Source: Pseudocercospora fijiensis CIRAD86 (lineage: Eukaryota > Ascomycota > Dothideomycetes > Mycosphaerellales > Mycosphaerellaceae). Taken from it: a stretch of 64,000 nucleotides of DNA. Position 1 is the stretch's first letter; each line of letters opens with the position of its first letter. Of this stretch, positions 56,529 to 64,000 are shown piece by piece. The DNA is taken from positions 1,844,549-1,908,548 of the forward strand of contig NW_006921533.1 of the NCBI RefSeq assembly GCF_000340215.1, read 5' to 3'. Position numbers and translations under genes: made by a program. The notes under the pieces are model-generated. The model saw only the letters and a list, made by a program, of their open reading frames with translations. It was not told where the DNA came from and did no database searches.

Positions 56529-57443
56529 ATGACCCAAAAACATGCATCAACGCTACCTCGATCAAAGGCATCAGCACCGAAGCGCCACAGAAAACTCCCA
56601 AAGATGAACTGGCTCCTGGCATGGCAAATACCCGTTCTGATCCTATCCCTGTGGATCTTCACAGCATACATGACAAGATCCTTCCCAACACTGGTCGGAA
56701 AGAGAATATGCCTCATCATCGCCCATCCCGATGACGAAGCCATGTTCTTCGCGCCAACTCTCCGCGCTCTCACAAAACCCGACCTCGGAAACCAATTCGT
56801 CCTCATATGCTTCAGCAGCGGCGACGCAGACGGACTCGGGCACATCAGGAAAGAAGAACTAGTCAAGAGCGCCTTACACCTAGGCATCAAATCTTCCGAC
56901 CACGTCGTCGTAATCGAAGACAAGAATTTCCAAGACTCCATGACTGCGACCTGGGATGCGAAACTCATTGCCCAAACCCTGACGAAATTCTTTGCGCCGA
57001 ATGCTTCGACGACGCCGGTTGCTACGAATCTGGAAACGAGGATCGATGCTTTGATTACGTTTGATGACCGAGGTGTCTCGGGACATCCGAATCATATCTC
57101 GTTGTATCATGGATGTGTGGCGTTTTTGCGGTCGTTGATGCAAGGGAGGTCAGGGTGGGAGTGTCCGGTCAAGCTGTATACTTTGACTTCGACGAATATG
57201 GTGAGGAAGTATAGTAGTGTAATGGATGCTGCTGTTACGGTTCTGGCATGTATTTTCAAGACGAAGGAGAGAGGCGCTTATCCAACACCTCTGTTAATGG
57301 TCAGTCTGCCGGGAGATGTGAAGAAGGCGCAGGAAGCCATGACTACGGCGCATAAGAGTCAGATGCGTTGGTTTAGATGGGGCTGGATCGGAATCTCGAG
57401 GTATATGGTCATGAATGATCTGACCAAGCAAAAAGGTTTTTAG
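56529..57443 (+). CDS. GPI12: N-acetylglucosaminylphosphatidylinositol de-N-acetylase (PIG-L/Gpi12)
   Basis: Single exon, 304 residues. A basic N-terminus is followed by one membrane anchor (LAWQIPVLILSLWIFTAY, about 30-47), then the cytosol-facing LmbE/PIG-L domain. Zinc motif AHPDDE lies at 65-70 and the second metal/catalytic motif is HPNH (in DDRGVSGHPNH). FSSGDADGLGHIRKEEL matches the substrate loop of the family, and a C-terminal MRWFRWGWIGISRYM is conserved in fungal Gpi12. The enzyme removes the acetyl group from GlcNAc-PI, the second step of GPI anchor synthesis on the ER. An internal ATG at 56604 would give a 279-residue form that begins directly at the anchor. Confidence 0.92.
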   Translation: MTQKHASTLPRSKASAPKRHRKLPKMNWLLAWQIPVLILSLWIFTAYMTRSFPTLVGKRICLIIAHPDDEAMFFAPTLRALTKPDLGNQFVLICFSSGDADGLGHIRKEELVKSALHLGIKSSDHVVVIEDKNFQDSMTATWDAKLIAQTLTKFFAPNASTTPVATNLETRIDALITFDDRGVSGHPNHISLYHGCVAFLRSLMQGRSGWECPVKLYTLTSTNMVRKYSSVMDAAVTVLACIFKTKERGAYPTPLLMVSLPGDVKKAQEAMTTAHKSQMRWFRWGWIGISRYMVMNDLTKQKGF

Positions 57444-57629
57444 AGACATCGCAAAGCATCCTTTGAAAGCTTCACATATATGTTTCTTGCAATCGTAATT
57501 GACATTATCTAGTAAGTCATGACTACTTTGAGACCGCTGTGGCGTCTCTTTCTGACCGTGTCCCCGCTATGCAATAACAATATTTCCATCTCAACCTGAC
57601 CAACGCCGAGAATCACGATGCTGCCTTTT

Positions 57630-58684
57630 TCAGTACCCATATACAGAGCCTCGGTGTCCTGACTGGGGGTACATGCCACTGCCAGTATCGCTCTCCTGAT
57701 AGAAGGTATTGCGCTTGTCAATGTCCTCGTACATGTGGTGGTCCTTGACCTCCCAGTTGTTCTGTTTCTGGCCTACCGAGAACTCCAGATCCTCCTTCGT
57801 AATTGAGTCCCAGTACTTGTAGACCATCATGACTGCGAGCAGATTTAAGAGCGTGGCGAAGAAGAGTCCATCCACGTAGTGCTCCACATTGTCGCAGATG
57901 GTCTCGCTGAATGCGTAGAGCAGTACTTGTCCAATGACAAAGCCCACCACGCCGAATGTGATATGCCACAGCGGCCATCGCTCTTGCAACGTTCCAACGA
58001 CCAACACGATCTGCATGACCACGTAGACAGCGATGAAGATTGCGCTGAATAGGCAGACCACCACAAACAGACCGACAGTGTTCTCTGGCCCAAGCCCAGC
58101 CCAGCCCTTGAATGTCAAGAGAGACACGGCGAAGGAAATGAGGAACATGGCCACACTGCAAGTCCGTAGCAGCCATACTGAAAGCGTTGTCCCATCTTCG
58201 TAGAGCTGGAAACCCACGAATCCATTGATCATCAGGCATATGCATGTCGCCGAGACTAGTCCGCATTGTACCGCGACGAAGTAAGGATATACACCAGATG
58301 CGGGAGGTACCACACCACAGTCTATCACCAGCGAGGCCATAGTGAGGAGGGTATAAGCGTAGAAGAACGAGGTGATCTCTTTGCGCCCTATTTAGATTGT
58401 CAGCCATGCATCGCCTCTTTTCCCTCCTGGTCACACTCCCACGTACCCACTGCTGTGAATTTACTCCTGACGTGTATAATCATGATCACTAGCATGATCA
58501 AAGCCAAGATGTGTGCGAAGCCCGTCGCGCCCTGGAATATGATGGTGTTTGCCAACTCTATTGGCCTCGCATAGCAGTTCGTGTGTATAGTATGGCTGCC
58601 AGTGATTGGCGAGATGGGCCCGACCAGCGGGCAAAGCGGTAGAGGTGTCTTCTCGCATATCGAATCGAAGTCGCCGAAACCCAT
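57630..58684 (-). CDS. CHS7: chitin synthase export chaperone Chs7
   Basis: Two exons, complement of 57630-58387 and 58447-58684, with a 59-bp intron; 331 residues, the usual length for filamentous fungi. It begins MGFGDFDSICEKTPLPLCPLVG, a family signature. Seven membrane helices follow, including IIFQGATGFAHILALIMLVIM before the intron, then ASLVIDCGVVPP, FVAVQCGLVSATCICLMINGFVGFQLYEDG and WPLWHITFGVVGFVIGQVLLYAFS. The soluble C-terminus is DLEFSVGQKQNNWEVKD and a Tyr/Ser-rich end. Chs7 assists folding and ER exit of class IV chitin synthases. Neighbours are GPI12 (convergent) and a four-TM protein (divergent). Confidence 0.92.
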
Positions 58685-59064
58685 TGTGGTCGTCTACAGC
58701 GCCGGCCTGGCGCTGGCGCTGCTGCGGCAGTCTGAAGAGGATCGCAAGGGGCGAAGGGGGTTCGTTGCGACAAATGGGTGAGGTGATGTTGTTCAGCGCG
58801 CCGGAATTGTTACTGCGTACGACTGGTTGAAGAATAATACGCTTTTCGTGCGACGTCTGTTGTCAGCGCTTCGTTTCCGTACCGTTGACCAGATGTGTTG
58901 CTGGGGGCAAAGGAGAAGGATGGGTAGGATTCTCTGATTGGTTCTAGCGCGGCAGGGACCGAAAGCAAGAAGCATAAAATGTTCCGGGGAGGGGGGGAGG
59001 GCCAAAATCCCCAAGCGCAATTCACGACGACTGCCTTGGCCCTTACTTTGACTTCTTTTTCAAC
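58685..59064. promoter_or_regulatory. divergent promoter of CHS7 and the four-TM protein
   Basis: 380 bp between outward start codons. A G-rich tract (GGGGAGGGGGGGAGGG) at about 58986-59001 lies close upstream of the plus-strand gene. Confidence 0.5.
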
Positions 59065-59754
59065 ATGGCAGACGAAGACAAGCCCAAGAATCGGAAGGAG
59101 CGTCGGGCTGCGGCTAAGGAAAGTGGCAAGCCCATCGAGCCACCCTCCAAACAACCAAAGATCAAGATGACTATGCCGGAGTATGGCGCGAAACCACAAG
59201 GCAAGACCTTGCTAGACATTTACGAAGAGAAGAAGGACCTCCTTTCGAAAGGTCGACCGTTCGACAAAAAGTACGAAGACGGTCTTCCTCGAGGCGAAAG
59301 TGGCAACATCCTGGAAGCCGGTCTAGGGGATGGAGAGCCCATCGGACCCGTTGGGGATGCCATATTCTGGTCTGCTTGTCTGGTCATGTTTCACTTCACA
59401 CTTGACGTTCTGGTCTACAATCAATACGCCCAGGACGTTGTGTGGTCGGCAATTTTCAAGCGGTCTGGCACCATACTGCCGATCCTGTTCCTGGTTATCT
59501 ACATGACGCGATCAGAGACGGCACGAAAGCTTGGGCTGTTGAGGCAAATCCTTTTTCTGGCTTCTGCTGTGGCATCTGGCTGCTATCTCATTCACGCTGG
59601 AAACAAATCCGGCTACTTGGCAGTCATGAAGCAAGCACCACCTCTCGGAACTTTTTGGGTGTACAGCGTTATCGAGTTGGATCTGCTATTCGCTGTGGCT
59701 AGTGTCCTCATCGATCTCGCTTTCCTGCTCTGGGGCGGATATACCATGTTTTGA
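59065..59754 (+). CDS. conserved fungal four-transmembrane protein (DUF7719-like)
   Basis: Single exon, 229 residues. The charged N-terminus (EDKPKNRKERRAAAKESGKP) resembles a nucleolar or ribosome-binding tail. It is followed by KTLLDIYEEKKDLL and then four hydrophobic helices at about residues 104-122 (IFWSACLVMFHFTLDVLVY), 132-148, 156-172 and 196-225 (the last ending LLWGGYTMF). The pattern matches a conserved ascomycete family of unknown function that I recognise only loosely as DUF7719. Its stop lies 15 bp from the stop of the next, convergent gene. Confidence 0.75.
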   Translation: MADEDKPKNRKERRAAAKESGKPIEPPSKQPKIKMTMPEYGAKPQGKTLLDIYEEKKDLLSKGRPFDKKYEDGLPRGESGNILEAGLGDGEPIGPVGDAIFWSACLVMFHFTLDVLVYNQYAQDVVWSAIFKRSGTILPILFLVIYMTRSETARKLGLLRQILFLASAVASGCYLIHAGNKSGYLAVMKQAPPLGTFWVYSVIELDLLFAVASVLIDLAFLLWGGYTMF

Positions 59755-59768
59755 GTTAACAGAGACGA

Positions 59769-60338
59769 TCAAGCGGCAGGAGAGTGCTCAGTTGGCTTTG
59801 ACTGAGTCTGGGCTTGATCAGAGGCAAGCCATGAGTCCCAGTCAAAACCGATACCCTCGGTGGCATTAATGCTGCTATCCGGAATCGTTGGTGGGGAAGA
59901 GTGGCCGATCTCAGGATCTTCGGCAAGTGACTCGAATAATGCTCCCGAAGCATCAGCCGATGGAAATTCTTGGAGCTCTTGGAAATTGACGTTCAGAAGG
60001 GTATCGAGCTGTCGCTGCTTCTCTTTGCAATACTTGCACAAGAATGGACCAGGATACGCGGACCATCGAGCACAGTCGCGGGCCATATATATCTCGTAGC
60101 TACCGCCGTCTGCTCTGACAAACGTGTACAGCCCGAGGCACTGCCAGCTCGTAAGGTCCTCCGCTGCTATCTGGCTGCGCCCAAAGGCCTCTCTTGACTC
60201 CTTCGTTGCGACACTAAGTTTGAAGGGCTCGCAAAGGACCACCCCACGGAGTCTGCCTAAGTCCGGCCATCGACAGGTATTGCATTCAGAATAGAGGAAG
60301 AAACACATAGTAGCGATATGGACAGAACTTCGTGCCAA
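59769..60338 (-). CDS. hypothetical protein with cysteine-containing N-terminus
   Basis: Single exon, 189 residues from 60338, or 179 from the ATG at 60308 (MCFFLYSECNTC). No family recognised. The N-terminal half has Cys pairs (SECNTC, FLCKYC) that could bind metal. The C-terminal half is acidic/Ser/Pro-rich (EDPEIGHSSPPTIPDSS) with FDWDSWLAS near the end. Similar CxxC-plus-acidic-tail proteins are common lineage-specific hypotheticals in Dothideomycetes. No signal peptide. Convergent with the four-TM gene. Confidence 0.55.
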   Translation of the reverse strand: MARSSVHIATMCFFLYSECNTCRWPDLGRLRGVVLCEPFKLSVATKESREAFGRSQIAAEDLTSWQCLGLYTFVRADGGSYEIYMARDCARWSAYPGPFLCKYCKEKQRQLDTLLNVNFQELQEFPSADASGALFESLAEDPEIGHSSPPTIPDSSINATEGIGFDWDSWLASDQAQTQSKPTEHSPAA

Positions 60339-60420
60339 TGCTTGGATTTTATTTATAGGTAGTTCATGATCGAAGATCCAGCGTCGATCTATGCATGAAG
60401 TTTCCAGATCCGGGCCTTAT

Positions 60421-61110
60421 TCACTCAAAGTCACTTCTGGGCACGGGTGGCACATAGCCTCGTCGAAGCAGGAAACCATGAATATTTCTTTCGATCTTCG
60501 TGAGCTGTGGTACAACGTTAGTACACAATGTCTCCGTGAACAATCGAGCTTCCCGTACAAGACCGTTATCCTTCACCGCGCCATCTCTGATCCATAGTCC
60601 ATAGGACCCCATCATATTCGCCATAAGCACGTCCGTGAATAGTCTGTCTCCTACGATGGCGACCTGCGATTCACTGTTGACGCCAGTTTCAGGCTTGCTT
60701 CGAAAGTACTGCATGACCTCGTCATGACATCCTGGTTTCTTCGTGCCATGTCTGAGTACTTTGACGCCAGTGTTCTTCTCCAGCAGATCAGCTTCTTCGA
60801 AGCCTTTGTCTGAAGACGTTCCAGACGAATTGGAAACGATTAAAAGGCGTGAGCCAGGATAAGCTTTGCGAAGCTCGTCGAATTTTGCCTGGTAGGGAGG
60901 ATAGACTTCATTCTGCTTCGGCACTGCAAAACAGTTGTCCTTGTCCAGCACTACCGCTCTGATGTCTGGTTTCTTCTCGCCATTCTTGCTGGCGAAGGCT
61001 GCTGAGAGAGGTACGGGAAGCTGATCGAAAGTTGCAATTGAGTGGTGCGGCAGACACAGAGATGGATTGACCAACAGTCTCAAGACATTGACCGTTGCTG
61101 AGACGTTCAT
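60421..61110 (-). CDS. GEP4: mitochondrial phosphatidylglycerophosphatase Gep4
   Basis: Single exon, 229 residues. HAD-superfamily phosphatase with motif I VLDKDNC at residues 54-60 (nucleophile Asp56, acid/base Asp58), motif II SNSSG, Lys in KKPGCHDEV (motif III) and motif IV VGDRLFTDVLMAN. The N-terminus (NVSATVNVLRLLVNPSLCLPH) is hydrophobic and basic, fitting inner-membrane-associated mitochondrial Gep4. It dephosphorylates phosphatidylglycerophosphate to phosphatidylglycerol for cardiolipin synthesis. The C-terminal RRGYVPP is typical. Divergent from SMD3, about 270 bp apart. Confidence 0.92.
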   Translation of the reverse strand: MNVSATVNVLRLLVNPSLCLPHHSIATFDQLPVPLSAAFASKNGEKKPDIRAVVLDKDNCFAVPKQNEVYPPYQAKFDELRKAYPGSRLLIVSNSSGTSSDKGFEEADLLEKNTGVKVLRHGTKKPGCHDEVMQYFRSKPETGVNSESQVAIVGDRLFTDVLMANMMGSYGLWIRDGAVKDNGLVREARLFTETLCTNVVPQLTKIERNIHGFLLRRGYVPPVPRSDFE

Positions 61111-61377
61111 CGCAGACAGCGATGTTTAAGACAGGAGAAAGCACGGTTGGCGCGTGTGAAGTCTTTTGAGTTTGGCGCCGAGTGCCTCAGGCAAGAACCC
61201 TTGGTTGCTCTTGCGCTTTTTGCAGCTCGAACATCGAGAACACCACATCACACTCACTTATACAACGACTCTGGCTTTCTGGAATCGCGCATTCAGGATC
61301 GCCGACACTATACAAACCTCGAGTGATTTGAATCTGGCCTTTCCTGCTGCGCGTTGAGGCCAGCGACATCTACCAAC

Positions 61378-61905
61378 ATGACTTCGACCATCGGCATCCC
61401 GATCAAGCTTCTTAACGAGGCCACTGTAAGTGCTTCTGTATATCTATAAGGCGTACATGCGCTTACAGAAGAGACACAGCTGACGCTTCATACTACAGGG
61501 CCACCAAGTCACGGTTGAGATCGACTCCGGACAGACATATCGAGGAAGGCTTATTGAAGGTACGACAGTGTGTCGCAAGAGGCAGAATATATGCTGATGG
61601 AAGCAAATAGCTGAGGACAACATGAACTGCCAACTCGAGAACATCAACGTGACCCAACGCGACGGCCGTGTCACTCACTTGGACCGTGTATACATTCGCG
61701 GATCGCACGTGCGCCTATTCATCGTACCGGATATGCTTAGGTATGGCGTTCGCAATGACACGACATAGGGCAGGAGAAGAACTGACGGTCATATAGGAAT
61801 GCGCCTATGTTCAAATCGCGCGGTACTCGAGGACGTGGTGTCGGTCTTGCTCGAGGCAGAGCTACGGTGAACCGTGCTCGTGGTCAGGGACGCGGTGGAC
61901 GGTAG
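61378..61905 (+). CDS. SMD3: spliceosomal Sm protein D3
   Basis: Four small exons, 61378-61425, 61499-61559, 61611-61740 and 61797-61905; introns 51-73 bp; 115 residues. The Sm fold is clear: Sm1 [21 protein letters not shown] (first intron after EAT), then YRGRLIEAEDNMNC, and Sm2 [22 protein letters not shown] short Arg/Gly tail ([15 protein letters not shown]) follows, which would be a target for arginine methylation. Part of the heptameric Sm ring on U1, U2, U4 and U5 snRNAs in the nucleus. Three introns in about 530 bp makes it the most intron-dense gene in the window. Confidence 0.95.
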
Positions 61906-62293
61906 TGTGTTGGAATTCGACTCAGGAGGGAGGATCTGATCATAGCAGCTATCACACTGCGGCAAGTGCAATCGCAAAGAGTTGATCGAGGAGAGCGGAC
62001 ATCTTGTGAAAACGTGAAAGGCTCAATGAGCAAGCGCGGCGCTGGGGACCACGAAATTGAGTAGGTAAGGAAAGGGAGCAGGCGCCATAAGCAGCAGTCA
62101 ACTGCGAAGAACTCGGTGGGACTTATTCGAAGCAGGGCGAAAATGGAGCAGTTTGTCACAGTGCTATATGTATCAACGAAACTCGCAGACCCCACGTGAA
62201 AGGGTCTCAGGATCGACCCGCACTTCAACTTTCCTTCTGTCTTCTTCACACTCCACCCAACATGTAGCAAATACACTGGCAGCCATCTTCAAG
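61906..62293. other. intergenic region
   Basis: About 390 bp between SMD3 and the IRC6-like gene. Nothing recognised. Confidence 0.4.
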
Positions 62294-63230
62294 ATGGACA
62301 TCAAGCACTCCAAACGCATTCTATTTCTCGGCAAACGGGAAGCGGGTGCACTCGACGTGGTGAAAGGTGCGAAAGTCGGAATGATTGTGAATGACTGTAA
62401 TAGTCTAACATGGTGCAGACTTGACAGGTACAGCGCCTCAACCAGATATCGATGGCTGCACGGCTGGCTTGACTCACGAATGGAATGCTGAGACCGCATA
62501 TTACAAGGCCAAAGTGCCTATTTGGATTGACGAGGTCCCGGACTTTGCCGCTTGGAAGCTGGACTTTCTGAAGCCAGAGGCGAAAGAGGTCGTAGATGCG
62601 GTTGGCGCATGGATCTACTGCTTTCCACGTCAAAAAGATGGAAAAATTGGCAAGGAGGTTGAGGAGGCTATGAAGAGTATACAAGAAGTCGTTGAGGGAC
62701 ATAACTACGGCTCGGGTGTAGTATTGCTGGCGGTTGCGAAGCGGCATGCGAAGGAAGAGAGGGAGAACATGGAGAACCAAGATGCTCAAGATGACACCTG
62801 CACCGAATTCGGCTTCGAGTACATCGACTACAGCGCCGAGGGCAAGAACGAATTCGGAGAGAAATTGGGCTTTGAGAGGTTGAAAGAGGCGCTGGAGGCC
62901 AACGAATGGGCTGATCATGGCGAGGATGAATTGGAAGTGGATGAGCTTTGCCTGGGCATAGAGGATGGCGAGGATGGGTTCGGCCATGAGGAAGCAGAGA
63001 TGACTGCTGAGCTCTTTGGCATGAAGGCTGCCCTCGTTGAAAACGAAGGTGACGACGCTGAACAGCTCATAACACCACATGAGCAAGCAGGCGGAGTGGA
63101 AGATCTGAACAGGATGCTGGGCAAGCTTCTGGCTGTGAAAGAGCAGAGCGCTGATTTGCCTGAAGAGCAACGGAAACGCATGGCTGCAAAAGCAGTACGA
63201 GAGCTTATGATGGACAACCCGAACGTGTGA
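62294..63230 (+). CDS. Irc6/p34 (AAGAB)-like clathrin adaptor assembly factor
   Basis: Two exons, 62294-62366 and 62428-63230, with a 61-bp phase-1 intron; 291 residues. The N-terminus KRILFLGKREAGALDVVKG resembles the degenerate Ras-like nucleotide-binding fold of this family. TAGLTHEWNAETAYYKAKVPIWIDEV follows across the splice, then WIYCFPR and a DEL..FGFEYIDY segment. The C-terminal helix DLNRMLGKLLAVKEQSADLPEEQRKRMAAKAV is the conserved p34 end. Yeast Irc6 and human AAGAB chaperone AP-1/AP-2 adaptor assembly. An acidic segment (GEDELEVDEL) precedes the last helix. Confidence 0.82.
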
Positions 63231-63496
63231 AAATATCGTCTTGGAAGACACAGTTCCTCGTCACCTTCACAACTGGATTAAGATTTCAGAGTTCGTCAAA
63301 AGACTCATCTTTCCTAGGCCGTGTGCTACCTGCGTGAGTGACGCTCATATTACAGTCGCGACCATTGGAAATAATTTTTTCGCCAACCACTCGCTTCAGT
63401 GCCGCAAGCAATCCTTTAATTTCGGAATTCTTGCGCCAGAACTCCTTCGCTCAACCGGGCATCGACTCATTCCCATTCCAAGCATTTGCGAGAGCT

Positions 63497-64000
63497 CTAC
63501 AAGACGGCCACCAAGCCGACAAGTCCAAGCAAGCCAGCAGCAGTCAAAGCCTCGTGTTTTCCTGCGCCACTGCCAGAATCTGTAGACTGAGCACCCGAAC
63601 CAGTCCTCGTTCCACTACCACCAGATGCTGCGGCATTGTTCGCTGAAGCAGTTGCGCGAATTTGGCCATCATGGACATTCGTGGTGCTGTACACCGCAGA
63701 GCTGCCAGAACCCGTGGGTTGCCCTACCAACCAAGCAGCAGATCCAGTGACCGATGGGGTGTAGTAGTAGCTGACCTCCGTCTTATTACCGATAGAATCG
63801 AGATATGACACAGAGGTCTGCGCCGACCCCGTCTGAGTTGAGGACGGCTCGAGCGAGCTGGCAAGAGCGAAGAGATAGTCCGCAAGACCAGCCGTCGGTG
63901 TCATGGTTGCAGCACAGTATTTCGAGCTGATGCTCGAAACCGTGCCATCGCTTATCGTGCCAGCTCCATCCATCTCGCCTCCATGTTTCTTATAGCAGGA
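63497..64000 (-). CDS. Ser/Thr-rich, probably GPI-anchored surface protein, partial
   Basis: Open to the window edge on the minus strand, so only the C-terminal ~168 residues are seen; an intron near the edge is possible. The sequence is Ser/Thr/Gly-rich (SGGSGTRTGSGAQSTDSGSG) with few charged residues, and ends in a short hydrophobic tail (ALTAAGLLGLVGLVAVL) directly before the stop. This is the layout of a GPI attachment signal with likely omega site near SGAGK. Two Cys/Tyr-containing stretches (SKYCAAT, TEVSYYYTPSV) precede the linker. The catalytic or binding domain, if any, lies outside the window. Confidence 0.65.
   Translation of the reverse strand, partial: SCYKKHGGEMDGAGTISDGTVSSISSKYCAATMTPTAGLADYLFALASSLEPSSTQTGSAQTSVSYLDSIGNKTEVSYYYTPSVTGSAAWLVGQPTGSGSSAVYSTTNVHDGQIRATASANNAAASGGSGTRTGSGAQSTDSGSGAGKHEALTAAGLLGLVGLVAVL

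Noticed and set aside
62301..63251. 316-codon minus-strand frame opposite the IRC6-like gene
   Set aside because: Antisense shadow of a conserved two-exon gene; its hydrophobic sequence comes from acidic codons read in reverse.

Overview
The window is filamentous ascomycete DNA (Pezizomycotina, most likely Dothideomycetes; the class is an inference). Genes are dense, introns are short (mostly 47-75 bp, GT..AG), orthologues are typically fungal (Ptm1, Oac1, Swd2, Ste50, Rrb1, Spg1/Tem1, Gpi12, Chs7, Gep4, SmD3, Irc6), and the repeats carry the CpA-to-TpA signature of repeat-induced point mutation (RIP). Exon joins were read by eye from splice signals, reading phase and family similarity.

Left arm, 1-17.4 kb: a SAM methyltransferase; two same-strand paralogues of unknown function ending in a shared LAGVL motif; a Ptm1-type Golgi seven-TM protein divergent from a DUF4112 protein; an alpha/beta hydrolase; a four-exon SMP-30/gluconolactonase-like gene; a five-exon UNC93-like transporter; an eight-exon dynamin-like GTPase; and the Oac1 carrier.

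Centre, 17.4-35.0 kb: no intact genes. This is a three-level nest of transposons. The outer element is Mutator-like (17399-34959; 32-bp perfect terminal inverted repeats, 8-bp target duplication). Inside it is a minus-strand Ty3/gypsy chromovirus (20913-34818; LTRs of about 198 bp, duplication TGCAT). Inside that is a plus-strand gypsy element (23642-30429; LTRs of 737 and 746 bp, duplication CTAGC). Coding regions are recognisable but broken by TAG/TAA stops. CpA and TpG are almost absent between about 17.52 and 34.64 kb, while the outermost edges are unmutated. The nest sits in what was probably a roughly 430-bp divergent promoter between OAC1 and SWD2.

Right arm, 35-64 kb: SWD2; STE50; RRB1 (with an apparent one-base frameshift); the septation GTPase SPG1/TEM1; a second dynamin-like GTPase paralogous to the left-arm one; a 1,218-residue protein with ADF-H and PH-like ends; OHCU decarboxylase (ureide breakdown); a small charged protein; GPI12 (GPI anchor); CHS7 (chitin synthase export); a four-TM DUF protein; a cysteine-containing hypothetical; GEP4 (cardiolipin synthesis); the Sm protein D3; an IRC6/p34-like trafficking factor; and the 3' end of a Ser/Thr-rich, probably GPI-anchored surface protein cut by the window edge. 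Most of these are unlinked housekeeping functions. No biosynthetic cluster, CRISPR array, rRNA or convincing tRNA was seen.
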